Counted from the first letter of the stretch, positions 21,264 through 32,826 are shown. The stretch is DNA of 64,000 nt from Cryptomeria japonica (GCF_030272615.1 NC_081413.1:142365976-142429975), one strand, 5' to 3'. Numbers and translations are program-made. The notes: generated by a model from the sequence alone, not told the origin.

Positions 21264-22875
21264 TAGGTCTTTAATGGTGCCTTATTTTTTTTATCATGCA
21301 TTTCATTTCAAACAGTGATCATTAAACCTTAATGTTCAAGTTTGTTACGTGTATGTTAAGGATGTGTTCAAAATGCAGGTCTATTCATGAATATTTTTTT
21401 TTGGCAACACGGTTTTTGCATGCACATAGTGAGTACACTCGATATAATTGGAAGGGACGTATTTTTGCAACACAACTTATTATCATGCATTTGATGAGCT
21501 TTACAATTTTTGTTATTAGAGAACACTATTTGATAATTTTTTATGATATAATTATCGCATAACCTTTATGCTCATGAAGGTATTTTTTGATGATATACAA
21601 TAGTATCACATTATGATTTTTGCGTCAACATAGTGGGTTCTGCTGATATAATTCGAAGGGGCACATTTTTATGGTATATGATCCCACCTTCTCATTTATT
21701 ATCATGCATTTCAGTTGAAGTGATTATCATAAATCCGTTATGTTCATCCATGCATTTTATGTGTAGACTAACAATTCTTAAAAATACAGGTTCATGCTAG
21801 ATCATTCGTTGTTGACGAGACCCTCTCTTGGTGATGGTACATATTCCTTTATGCATTAATGAGATTAAATAATGGGTCTTGTTGTATTTATTATCATGAA
21901 GATGATTCAAATGCATGTGGCCAGGACACATCTGTAGTGGATCAAATTGTCATGACAGATGATCTATTGAATCAAACATTTGACATTGATAGTCAAGTAA
22001 ATAGGTTAATGTTGGGCCTTCAACATCAGCACCTACTAGTCAAAGTGGTCATCGAACTTTCACTCAGGTAACCTTGTCTATTTTTATTCATTAATGGTTT
22101 ATAAAATAAAGTCAGTTAGATTTTGGCAATTGAATAACATTGTTTCATTTTCAGATGCTGACATCAGATGCACCTAATATTCTCTCCACAATGGAGCATG
22201 GTGTTCTCTAGCAATAGCATCTTTGATGCTTTTGACAGTAGTATGAGTCAGATTAATAAATTTCTAATTTGATGCTTCCCACAGGGCTTTGCAACTTCAG
22301 ATTGTGAGTGTGCCCCTGTTACAAATGAATTGTACTTTAATCGACATAGAAGGTCTATGATGGCTTTTTTGTAAGACTATATGGTTTTATTACATATATT
22401 GTACTTTAATCGACATATAACAATATCCAAGTGGTGGTTGGAATGAGCTTGAATATGGTAAGTTGTATGCATCTTGAAGTTGAATATGATATGTTGTATA
22501 CATCTTGAAGTTGAACTTTGATTAGACTTTGTCAGCATTTGATGAATCATAAATGTCATTTTATTATTAATCTTGTGAGTGTGAGGTGTAGGAATAAATA
22601 TCAATTACTTTGAAAGTCATGGATGGTTGTCCTCATATGATAACCACTAGATGGTTGTGCCTTATGAAGAAAAGCTGAACAGATAATAACTAATTGAGAA
22701 CATCAATTCAAATCCATAATCTAGAGGATACTAATAACAGATCTTTGTATATTTATTTTTTCTAATAATGAAACAGGTACAACTGTATTGAGATAAAATG
22801 AAGCTTTTTCTCTCATATGAAGATGTCACATTGGCAAACTGGTCTTTATTATAATACACAAGACATAAGTAAAAT
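21264..22875. other. 3' region of the transposase-like gene
   Basis: Imperfect repeats of TTATCATGCATTTCA (about 21291, 21480, 21698) and of a GATATAATTSGAAGGG segment (21438, 21645) suggest local duplications. A short frame at 21859-22071 (DDSNACGQDTSVVDQIVMTD) is acidic and could be a terminal exon. Near 22330-22520 two short duplications occur (TTGTACTTTAATCGACATA; TGAATATGRTAWGTTGTAT). Nothing else is recognised. Confidence 0.4.
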
Positions 22876-24043
22876 CACTTAGGGCGCTCAAGGGACGATG
22901 CCGGTAGCGTATGACCCCGAGCATTCGATCAAGTGGGGGGGCAAAGCAGGAGCATGCGTAGGGTAATTATGCCTAACTGGACATGTCAGAGCTGATGGTT
23001 CGTCATCATGACGAGCTGAACGAGAAATCAACCAGGCGACAACATTCCATTGAGTGAGACTGACAATTTTTTCGCCAACCAAAAAATTGTTGCCCTAATA
23101 AAACTGTAGGGCAACTTGAAATACCGAGATAGGCTTTTGTAGGGACCCCTCTCGTGGCCTTGTAGGTTCAAATGGATCATTCGCAGGTGCCACAAATTTC
23201 AAGTTAGGGCCCATCAAAGTTTGATAATTTTGAGCACTTAGGGTGCTCAAGGGACGACGCCGGTAGGGTATGACCCCGAGCATCGGATCGAGTGGGAGGG
23301 GGAAAAGAAAGAGCATGAGTAGGGTAATTATGCCTAACTAGATATGTCAGAGCCGATGGTTCGTCATCGCGATGAGCTGAACAAGAAATCGACCAGGTGA
23401 CAACATTCCGTTGAGTGAGACTGATGATTTTTTCGCCAACCGAAAAATTATTGCCCTAATAAAATAGTAAGGCAACTTGAAATATCGAGATAGGCTTTTC
23501 TAAGGACCCCTCTCGTGGCCCCATAGGTTCAAACGTATCATTTGCAGGTGCCACAGATTCCAAGTTAGGACCCGTCAAAGTTTGACAATTTTGAGCACTT
23601 AGGGCGCTCAACGGACGATGCCGGTAGGGTCTGACCCCGAGCGTTCGATCGAGTGGGGGGGCAAAACAAGAGCATGCATAGGGTAATTATGCCTAACTGA
23701 ACATGTCGAAGCTGATGGTTCATCATCGCGATGAGATGAACGAGAAATTGGCCACGTGACAACATTCCATTGAGTGAGACTAACGATTTTTCGCTAACCG
23801 AAAAATTTCTGCCCTAATAAAACCGTAGGGAAACTTGAAAAACCAAGATAGGCTTTTGTAGGGACCCCTCTCATGGCCCCGTAGGTTCAAATGGATCGTT
23901 CGCAGGTGCCACAGATTCCAAGTTAAGGCCCGTCAAAGTTTGACAATTTTGAGCACTTAGGGCGCTCAAGGGACGACGCCGGTAGGGTATGACCCCGAGC
24001 GTTCGATCGAGTGGGGGGGCAAAATAGGAGCATGCATAGGGTA
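22876..24043. repeat. 360-bp tandem repeat, 3.25 copies
   Basis: Units start at 22876, 23235, 23596 and 23954 (periods 359, 361, 358) with CACTTAGGGCGCTCAA. Each carries GTAGGGTATGACCCCGAGC and the near-palindrome GTTCRTCATCGCGATGAGMT. The unit junction also forms an inverted repeat (TTGAGCAC ... GCGCTCAA). The fourth copy stops at about 24043. The array is GC-richer than its neighbours and has no long frame common to all units. Confidence 0.95.
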
Positions 24044-24236
24044 TTGTTCATTAAATGAATTGTATTGTTTATGAATTGTATTGTTCATTGAATAAATTTT
24101 ATTGTATTGTTGATTAAATGAATTGTATTGTTCATTAAATAAATTGTATTGTATTGTTCATTAAATGAATTATATTGTTCATTATAAAAACAACACTTAC
24201 GATGAAATTAAATGAATTGTATTGTTCATTAAATAG
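24044..24236. repeat. 21-bp AT-rich tandem repeat
   Basis: Unit near ATTGTATTGTTCATTAAATGA, about eight degenerate copies, directly abutting the truncated fourth copy of the 360-bp repeat. Each unit contains the short palindrome TTCATTAAATGAA. Confidence 0.85.
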
Positions 24237-24502
24237 CTATTATTAACCATTGTTAATTATTGGAATGCAGATTAAAGATTTCCATGATAACACCACACAT
24301 AGATGAGCAACAATTTATATGATCGAATATCAATTTCTGTATATATAAAAATGTCAAATGATTACAAATGTATGTCCATACACAAATATGGCATAAACAC
24401 CAACTAAAACAAAATGTATGTCTAAATACGTGACTGTATGTCCATATACAAAATATACATGCCAACTAGACATGTAAGCATCCCAAAACTATCTATAACA
24501 TC

Positions 24503-26426
24503 CTAAGCTACTGATGGATCATCAAAATCAATCCTCTTTGCCGCACTGCTTGGCTCTGAAGGATCCTGCATAAGAAAAACAAACCACGATTAATATTAGT
24601 TTTATTATATAATTCACATTTGAAAAGTTAACATAAAAATGAACTATTTAATTGAACTATTCATGTTTACCTCATCTCCATGTTTTCTCTTCAGCTTTGT
24701 AGGACTCTTGATGTATGTCTTCGGTAGAGGAGGTATGTTTTGAATATTTTCATAAACAACCTACATATGTTTAGAAACATGACATTTATACAAGTTAGCA
24801 TATAATTGTCACTGATAATAACAAATTATATCTACTAATCAAAAAATAAAATAAACACACATCTACTCGAGGCATCTCTTCTTCTTCTTCAGGTATACTG
24901 GGTGTAGTCATCAAGGATGTGAAGCCAAGGATTCTCTGTATATATACACAACAAGTATATGAAACTATCAATCTATGTCTAGACATGTATAATCACTATA
25001 AGTTATTTAAACTATTCATTCAATCATATTTGCATTCAATTACCTTTCCCTCGTCTCCAATTGCACTACCAGATCCTAGATCACACTGCACCGCACTCGT
25101 GCTACTTGTGCCCTACAAGAGTAAAATAAGATATACATGCAAGTTACTACATAATCTAATTAATACAAATATAAATAATGAGCATGTATGTACAATAAAA
25201 TACAAACGACTAGGTGCAATAATATATGTACCGTCAAGCTATCGAGGCCAAATGAAATGGCTGACAAGGTGCCCTCCTGAATCTGTCTCAACTCATCCTT
25301 GGTCATCAACTGTTAAATAGACCATGTAAATAAAAATTAGTACTTAGTATTATCTAATTTATAAATATTTAATTAAAATATAACATGAACTGTGAAAACA
25401 CAAATCTTACCAATACATCATCAATGTATGATGACGGTGCCTCCTCGCCTCTAGCATGTGAGGACTCCCCAGGGTATCCTCCAGTCTATGTAATAACCTC
25501 TAGTGCATCATGCATCTCATGCACCTCGTAATCTGCACTGTCCACAGCAGGATCAACGGGCTGTCCAACTAGACCCAAACATACGTGCCCACACATGACA
25601 CAACTATGGGGCACGCATATGTGTGGAGCCGAGGATGACGTGTCAGCACCACCCGATGCATCGCTTCCATCAAAAGTAGGCTGAGCTACTGACGCAACCT
25701 GAGAAACCAAAAGGCTACTCAAAGAGTGAATAGCCGATATGGTCTGTGAAGCCGCCTCATAAATGATATCAGGATGCTAAACTGCAGGTGGGGCATCAAC
25801 AGGAGGAGGGGGACATATGGGCCCTGGACTACTCTGACTGCCCCAAGTCTATTTTGGGGCATACCTAAACCTACACCGTGGAAAGGTTGGATGTCAAAGT
25901 AGTTCACATGTTTCTGTAAAACAAACTCAACATACAATTTTTTTATTAAATAGAAGGGGATATCAAGATTGTTGTTGGGTGGTTTGTCGAAAACCATCCA
26001 CCAACAATCCCAAAAGTTTTTCACAATCCCATCATTTGCGCACCATTTGATAGAAAGTTTTATTTTTTGGGGATCTACAGGTTGACTAGTACGAGGATTG
26101 ACAAACAATGATGCGATTTCGACTTCGGATATCTCAAGATCCTTGATATCCTTATACGACAAGCCATCTGCATATTTTTCCTTCATAGAATCTCGCCACA
26201 AAAGGGCGGCATCGTACTCCTCAGTCATGGTTTCCATACTTTTTACGATCGACGTGAGAGGATCAAACAATGGGTTTAGACGAGGGAGCCTACGATATAC
26301 TTCTGCAATCCCCCTCAATTCATTCAAATTTTGTGCAATCAAATCTTGAATTGAGGGGGGCTTTGGCAAATGAGGGTTTGGTTGTTGCAGTTGTGGTTGG
26401 TCAGTGTTTTCATTGTTATCTCTCAT
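24503..26426 (-). pseudogene. Six-exon gene of the TIR transposon, product unrecognised
   Basis: Exons on the minus strand: 26426-25411, 25309-25232, 25112-25044, 24935-24861, 24760-24671, 24565-24503. All five introns have GT donors and AG acceptors, and all fall between codons. The protein would be about 460 residues. Residues 8-25 are Gln/Pro/Asn-rich. A central region contains LIAQNLNELRGIAEVYRRL and IKWCANDGIVKNFWDCWWMV. A Ser/Asp-rich segment and a basic tail (SPTKLKRKHGDE, then AAKRIDFDD before the TAG at 24505-24503) follow. Exon 1 holds one frameshift near 25820 and in-frame TAGs near 25782 and 25488, so the copy is dead. It converges on the transposase-like gene, the MuDR-like arrangement of transposase plus accessory gene. 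No family is recognised. Confidence 0.75.
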
Positions 26427-26639
26427 TTTTAACCTAATTGAATGTAAACAATTAAATTTAGTTAACAAATTTAAACAATTATGTATTTGATTTTAAAAAA
26501 ACCTAGTTTTTATGAAAAAAAATCATATTTTCAATAAAAAATCAAATAAATATTCACAAAAAATACAAAAAATGAATGAAAATGATTCAAAACGACAAAA
26601 TTCTTACCTCTAAATCTATTTTTTAGCAATTTTTTGTCA

Positions 26640-27065
26640 AAAAAACCGGATATCGGATGGAGCGGATATCGGATTTTGACAAATTCTCACGACCCGTGAG
26701 TTAAAAATGACTCACGGGACTATCGCTGTCTAAATATAAAAGTCTCACAAAATCGGATATCCGATTTCAACACTTAAATTATTTTTAAATAACATATATA
26801 ATATAATAATATATTATATAATATAATACGTATTGTATTATATTATATATATTATAATATAATATAATATAGTATTATATTATATTATATTGTATTATAT
26901 TATATATTATATTATATTGTATTATATTATATTGTATTATATTATATATAATATAATATAATATTATATTATATATAATATAATACGTAACATATAATAT
27001 ATTTTTTAAATTAAAATTACAAATAAAAATCAGATATTCGATTTTATCCGATATCCGATTTGTAT
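26640..27065. repeat. Right subterminal region: GGATATCC-type palindromes and AT microsatellite
   Basis: CGGATATCGGATGGAGCGGA (26649), AAAATCGGATATCCGATTTC (26750) and ATTTTATCCGATATCCGATT (27040) repeat the motif seen in the foldback arms. Between them, 26795-26995 is a (TATAATA)n-like tract and CACGACCCGTGAG/GACTCACGGGAC makes another short inverted repeat near 26688-26721. Confidence 0.8.
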
Positions 27066-27172
27066 AGGTAATTACCAGGTCAAGGTGTACTGACACCGAG
27101 ACCAAGCAAAAAGTCAACACGGATTTTTGCATTTTTAGGCGAGTGAGGAAGGCTATTTTTTTCACATCGCCA

Positions 27173-27202
27173 CTTTTTGGCCCCCTTGATCTTGCACTAA
27201 CC
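27173..27202 (-). repeat. TIR of the 11.3-kb transposon, right
   Basis: Read on the minus strand it begins GGTTAGTGCAAGATCAAGG, then GGGCCAAAA. The Copia-1 LTR continues at 27203 with CTGTATGGTGTG. Confidence 0.82.
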
Positions 27203-27548
27203 CTGTATGGTGTGTCAGTTGAGCAGTGAATGCTCTTGACTCTGTGTAGCTCCAAATGAGCAGATCTGATTTGTAGTGAGCTCAGAGAAGCTCCATTTTG
27301 TGTAGAACAAAGCAACTCCCGATCGCTGCATGTAGATTGTAATCAGTAGATTTTATATTTACAGTTTGTTCAGTATTTTTTTAATCTCCGATCCAATTTA
27401 ATAGAAATCAAGAAAGATTGCAGGTCTCCTTATGTGTTATGATTTTATTTCCTGTGGGTGTGTTCTCATCTATTTGGGAATTGAGACAGCAGTCTCTGTG
27501 TGCATCATTTTGGGTTCGCCCAGCTTGAGAGATCTTGATCTCTCCAAA
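27203..27548 (+). repeat. Copia-1 3' LTR, right piece
   Basis: It follows 1771-2116 of the 5' LTR to its end (GATCTCTCCAAA against GATCTCACCACA). The target duplication ATTTC is at 27549-27553. Together with 15485-15854 it makes a full LTR. Confidence 0.92.
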
Positions 27549-27553
27549 ATTTC

Positions 27554-28523
27554 TATGGGTCCCTCTATATATTTGACGATTAATGTGTACAAGTTCGAGT
27601 AAGGAGTGTTTTGCATGACGCGAATTCATATACATTTCATTAGTATTGCCATGGTAGCTTTGTGGTATAGTGGCGTGAGTATTTTTACAGCTATAATTGA
27701 GGTTGTCGTAGCATCCTTTCTTGGCAGAGTTTCACAATATTTACTTTCATTCTACGATTAGAAGAGGTCTGAAGTCGTCCAGTCTACTGTGAGGAGTATT
27801 GGTCAGAAGTCACTGCTGGTTGCGTGGAGTTTGACTTGCTATCTTTAGTGTGGGAGCCTGAATGAATGAGGAAAGGTATAGAATGTTGAGTTTCAGCTAC
27901 TCAAAGTGGTGGGAAGCTTGCTGGTAGTGAAGAAGATCATCGTGGGAGAACATCCAATCTTGGCATAGAAGCTAAAGATCGAAATGGGCCGACAAACAAT
28001 AAAGTTCTGAGTGTGGCAATCTGTTGTTGCTATATAACAGGTCTAAGATCAGAGCTTATTCTCCGTATTTTGTATATCACGTATTAATGAAATAATTATC
28101 CAATGCTAAAAAAATGTATTGCTTGTTGGTACATTTCCTTAGAAATTATAGCTACGACTTCATGTATAATCACTATCAAATATCCATACCCCTTGCATAG
28201 AAAATGTAAACATACATCAGCATCTTCAAGCAAAATGTTTGTTTAAATGTCTGAATACTAAATTAAGGAAGGGAATGCAAAAAAATACTTAGGGGCATAC
28301 AAGGTGGGTTAGCCCATTACAGTGTTTCGAACTTATTTCCATTTCAAGTTTGGTAAACTTCAGAATTCTATGTGAAAAATCTTTAGCATCAAACTAAAAC
28401 AATTCAGCAGTATGATGAGATGAAACTGTCTGTTAAAATGTTACAAAGGCAATATGCAAACTGTTTGGCAAAATATCAAACTGATTACAACACAATTGGG
28501 TAAAACTAGTAAGGTTTCTTAAA
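27554..28523 (+). mobile_element. Element B 5' LTR remnant, right piece
   Basis: It continues the LTR broken at 1393 and matches 38453-38860. About 500 bp here (near 27852-28350) are absent from the LTR at 37742-38860; that part includes a TATATAAC stretch and AATGAAATAATT. It ends just before a primer site. No coding sequence. Confidence 0.85.
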
Positions 28524-28524
28524 G

Positions 28525-28536
28525 TGGTATCAGAGC
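28525..28536 (+). other. Element B primer binding site, initiator-Met type
   Basis: TGGTATCAGAGC, exact, one base after the LTR end. Confidence 0.88.
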
Positions 28537-28621
28537 TAGTAAGCTTGCCAGTCTCTGGATTTGAAATTCAAATATGGATCAAATTTTATGATTTTCACAA
28601 GTCCAACTCAAATTAAAATAT

Positions 28622-29480
28622 GAATTCAAGAGCAACTCAGAAAAATGATATTTTCTTGAAAGAATTCAATGATACATTTAATGGTGTTCAGCAAAGGGAC
28701 TTACAGATTGAAGAGGAAGTAGGAAATTGGCTCCTTATGATTGGAATAGAATTGGAGTCAGCAAAATTTTTCAGATGATGTTCTCTCTAAGTTTGAGGAA
28801 TTAGACTCATATTTCTCTTAAGTAAACCAATCAGATTGGATGCTTTTGAATTGAGTTTTTAATCCATCAATACTCGCTTTGATGCAGCATAGGGTTTTAG
28901 AATATCATTGTGAAGATGCAAGACTTGCAGTTGCCTCTTGTCTAAATGAGATCACAAGAATAATAGCTCCTATGGCACCCTATAATGATGATGTGTTGAG
29001 GAAGGTTCTACAACTGATTGTGAAGAGATTTCATGGATTACATGATGTTAGAAGCCCTTCCTTTGGTAAAAGAGTTAAGATTCTAGAAATTATGGCCAAC
29101 GTTAAATTATGTGTTTTAATGATTGATCTCAGAAGTGATGATTTGATTCTCCAAATGTTCCACTACTTCTTAACCAAAATCAGTAAATTTCATCTCGATA
29201 ATGTTAAGACAAGTATTTCAACTATTATGTTTGATTCTCCAAATATTCCACTACTTTTTAACCAAAATCAGTAAATTTAATCTCGATAATGTTAAGACAA
29301 GTATGTCAACTATTATGTCCTTGATCTTGGATGAGGATGATGGAATTTGCAAATAGATGCAATCAAACTTGCTGGCCATTTGTTGAAAGGAATAGGGTGT
29401 TTCCCCCACTACTTATGTTTTTTTTTTTAAATTGGTTGAGTAGAAAATTGGAAGGTTTAAGGAATAGTTGACTGGAATGG
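28622..29480 (+). pseudogene. Captured PDS5 (cohesin-associated) fragment in element B, copy 1
   Basis: The frame 28879-29274 reads ARLAVASCLNEITRIIAP, APYNDDVLRKVLQLIVKRF, SFGKRVKILEIMANVKLCVL and DLILQMFHYFLTKIS, the N-terminal HEAT region of plant PDS5 proteins. PDS5-like sequence extends on both sides in other frames (ELESAKFSDDVLSKFEEL upstream; STIMSLILDEDDG and KLVE.KIGRFKE downstream). An internal 60-bp duplication is visible (29213-29276 against 29145-29210). PDS5 helps hold sister chromatids together; here it occupies the place of gag. Stops and frameshifts make it non-coding. Confidence 0.88.
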
Positions 29481-31573
29481 AACTAATCTCTTAAGGTATA
29501 CAGGTTCCAAGATCACCCAAAAAGAGCAAGAACCAAATAAGGAAAGAGTAGATTTGTTTCACTTGTCAAGAACATTGGTCACCTATTCACATATGTGGAG
29601 TTAATAAAGAAAAAGAACTATTGCAGCCAATTACTCTTGAGAACATACAAACAAATGTGGCTACAAAATTTGAATATGGCTTAACTCAAGAAAATAGTAT
29701 TTTGGAGTCTCAAGATGTCACCAATGAAGTGCTTGGATCTTAATATGATGAAGAGTTGCATAACAATGAAGACACAACAATAGAATTAGTCATGCATTCA
29801 GATCAAAATTGCAAAAAATATGAGGCATCTTCAAAGGAGTGCAAGAATCTCTTAGTGGGTGATGTAGAAATTATGATTCATAAACCATATGAAGGTATGG
29901 CTTCTATTGGTGTTCCCTTGGTTGATCACAAAGTGGATGGTAATGCCAACATGGATCAACCCCTTAGAGATATTGTGAACATAACTTCCCCTGATGTAGA
30001 GCATGAGACTGATATGGATAACGATGGTATGGATTCTGTGGGAAATCACACTTTATCTTCTATTGTGATAGTTGATTCAAATGATGAAACAACCCCTACA
30101 CCTAAATAAAACCCAAAACAAAAGCTTTTGGTATTCAAAGAATTGCAAGATCACTTGATTGTAACCAATGACAAGATAGCTCAAACAATGTCAAGAATTG
30201 TTTTTACTCATAATTACCTGGAAGACCTCATTTGGATAGTCCAAAAGGAGGAATGACATAAAAGGATGAATCATGGAATTTCTCATACACATTTGCAGTT
30301 GCTTAAGGAAGCATTAAAGTTTATTAACTAAGGTTACTTGTATATGCTCAAAGATAGAGACAAAACAGTTAGCTTGGTGAAGGAAAAAGAGAGAGAAATT
30401 GTGGAACTTTTCCTTAAATTTAGTATGTCTCATTCCTTGCATAAATTAGAAATTTCATCTCCTATAGTAACCACTCCCATGATGCAAAATGACGACGTGA
30501 GTTGTATGAACGATGAACAAGTTGATGAATGGTATGAAGAGTTTTACAAGGAAATTCCTTGCAGCCATGTGTCATCAATTGAAGAAGAATTATTTGAGAC
30601 ACTACCACCTCTAATTACATGGGAAGGACACGAGTCAAGTCAATATTTGGTCATGTTTGATGATTCCAGCATAAGAAAAGAAGGGGATCTCAAAGGTTTG
30701 ATTTGGGACAACGATAGTCTACATCCTCCTTCTCTATATATTGTAGCTCTTACTTTAGGGAATACTATTGTCTCTCTTGGTAATACTCATGAAGACAAGG
30801 CTACAAGTGTTAGAAATGAAATCTTCATTGATGATGCACTTAAAGAAGTTAAAAACATGACTCAAACGCATGATAATATCTTATTTGAATGACAATAGTT
30901 TTAATTCTTTCCATCATCAAGAGGTAACAACTTTGTTACAAGAGGTGGATAGTGATAGAGAATCTTACTATGATGGTACCTAGATTGTGATAACTATGGG
31001 GAATATAAGGTCGATTCAAGCTACAATGGGTTGGAAATTTCTCATCATTCCAAGGAAGATCTAATGGGAAAAGACACCAAATTTGAAGTCAATGACAACT
31101 CATAGCTTGAGAACAATAGTAATATACTTCACTTTTCTCATAATGTTGCCACTAATAATCCTAAAGAAAGTCATGGCACAATTTATTCTATTGAACTACA
31201 AGAGGCAAAACATTGCCAAATTTTGAATGAAGGTTGGTTACATAGATCTACCCAAGCCAAGATGTTTGCTGCCCAAGCAAGACAACATCTCCAAAGATTC
31301 AAAGATCATTGCAAGCAGTTAGATGATACAAGGAAACAAAGAGAATCAGTCGTTAGGTCTTTATTTCTTCCAACGTAAGAAGAGGACATCCAAGATAAAT
31401 TGAAAAGGCATAAGCGTAAGCCTTGTTTTCCAAGTTTGATCAACCACTCTCTTTCATCTCATGAGTCAAATTTGAAACCTTGCATTGAGATTGTTCAAGT
31501 AGGGATGGTTAGGTGTGAAGTTGAATCCTCCTACCTAGAGTTGAAGAGATATTGGGTGACATTTATAGTGGAC
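29481..31573 (+). pseudogene. Element B gag-like polyprotein remnant, copy 1
   Basis: Directly after the PDS5 part comes a CFTCQEHWSPIHIC motif (about 29551-29592), like the C-x2-C zinc motif of plant gypsy Gag. An acidic, low-complexity polyprotein follows, open at 29756-30109 and 30338-30892 (EKEREIVELFLKFS, DEQVDEWYEEFYKEIPC, LFETLPPLITWEGHESS). A basic stretch near 31400 follows. No protease, RT or integrase is found, so element B relied on others for mobility. The frame is broken by several stops. Confidence 0.65.
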
Positions 31574-32826
31574 CAACCACTAAGTCGCCAGTCCCTTGCC
31601 TTATGAACTTTTTCATGGGGCTCTGAAGTTTCGAAAGTACCCGATCATTTGACATGGTTGAGGGAAATCACAAAAGGTTGATCTCTCTTCATGAAGATCC
31701 AAGGAGGATAGGTTTCCAATTGATTTTTGAAGCAGTTTGGAGGTTGTGATTTGTCTGATTTCCCAATAGGCTCGTGTTGTTGATTCATGAGACTTTCAAG
31801 AAGGGACCACCACCTGACATGGAAGATGGTGCATTTCTCCAGGACATGACTCAAGATTAATACAACAAGCCTAAGTATTGATAGGGAGCGGGTTATAATT
31901 GGTTGCTGACGAAAATTGTTTAAGTTTATCTACTCTATGAAAGCAATTGCTTCTGTCGTTACCAATTTCGACCCGCCATGCCAACATGTGGCACACAATC
32001 TCCAAGAAACCAATCAGGAATATTTGCTTGGTACCATTATTAATGACAAGATTAAGCAGTTGAGGACATGTAAATATGGCAAAATTTGTTGTAGCACTTG
32101 ATACTATCACCCTTGTGGATAAAATTTAATACACCACCTTTTGAAAATGGCTAAAGGAGCATATGCTATCATGAGTCCTCCTTGTGAGAATGGTTTTGCC
32201 TCATGATGGCGAACTACCATTTCGAAACCCAGACTTGACTTGGCCATAAATTGAACAGAAAGATATCATCCAACAATTACTGTCTTTCACATGGAAAGAG
32301 CATATTGATTTCAACCAATATAGAAAGGCTATCATCCTATTCGAGAACATTGTGGAGCAAGCTGAGAATCATGAACGACATCTACAAGAAGAAACTGCTA
32401 TATAGAGGATTCTTAATAACTAGTGTTTTTAAACAACGTCAAAGATGGTGCTCAAAGGAAAAGGTCCCCTGATCCAACCTGATGTCAAATATATGTAAGA
32501 TGATATTCTTCTCGACATGAGTGACTATGTCTGGGAAACTATACTTGATGAGGATAAATTTACTAAATTCCTTTGGGTGTTGATTGAAGAAGAAAGGAAA
32601 GCAGTCAGGATTGACCGTCAGATTGCAAGACTGAATCCAGTGTCTGATGAAGAAGAAGGAGCAAGAGATTAATGGTTCATAAATAGGGTTTATCCGATAA
32701 TTTTTATTTTCTTTAAAATCATGTCATTTTCAAGGCCGTTACTTTTGAAGAAACCTTTTCTTGAAAATAAAACAGACTCTAGTTATAAATAGATAGATGA
32801 TAGGTGGTAAAGGGGGGAGAGGAAAA
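31574..32826 (+). mobile_element. Element C: 3' coding end of a truncated upstream copy
   Basis: It matches 35297-36542 throughout (starting near ACTAAGTCRCCAGTCCCTTG). Readable pieces include FKFIYSMKAIASVVTNF and NQEYLLGTIINDKIKQLRT (31916-32080) and, near 32510-32660, SDYVWETILDEDKF and EEERKAVRIDRQIARLN. These look like the end of a gypsy-type polyprotein but match no standard domain I know. It ends in the purine tract AAAGGGGGGAGAGGAAAA. Confidence 0.6.

Larger units (their letters stand above)
15855..27202. mobile_element. 11.3-kb TIR DNA transposon with two convergent genes; superfamily not assigned
   Basis: It interrupts the Copia-1 3' LTR; the matching intact sequence is near 1771-1776 of the 5' LTR. 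The ends are inverted repeats of about 28 bp with five mismatches: GGTnnGTGCArGATCAnGG, then kGGCCAAAA. The target duplication is CTGTA(G/T). Because GGT occurs both in the target and at the element end, the duplication length is ambiguous (5-6 bp, or 9 bp with one mismatch). Inside are a foldback block, a transposase-like gene on +, a 360-bp tandem repeat, a six-exon gene on -, and GGATATCC-type motifs towards both ends. Confidence 0.82.
1399..27548 (+). mobile_element. Copia-1: Ty1/copia LTR retrotransposon with two nested insertions
   Basis: The element has LTR, PBS, gag, protease, integrase, reverse transcriptase, RNase H and LTR in the Ty1/copia order (integrase before RT). It lies in a B-family LTR and is flanked by the target duplication ATATC (1394-1398) and ATTTC (27549-27553). 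The uninterrupted B LTR has ATTTC at the matching site near 38448. About 20 kb of the span is foreign: a CACTA transposon in the integrase (4193-13130) and a TIR transposon in the 3' LTR (15855-27202). All reading frames are broken, so the element is dead. Confidence 0.93.

Noticed and set aside
22876-24043. Ribosomal intergenic spacer or 5S gene array
   Set aside because: No rRNA gene motifs (A box, C box) and only 3.25 copies; it lies inside a transposon.
26795-26995. Replication origin or matrix attachment site in the AT tract
   Set aside because: A TATAATA microsatellite alone is not evidence for either.
15855-27202. CACTA assignment for the 11.3-kb element because the right end contains GCACTAACC
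   Set aside because: CACTA is not at the terminus on either side, the left end lacks it, and the target repeat is longer than 3 bp.
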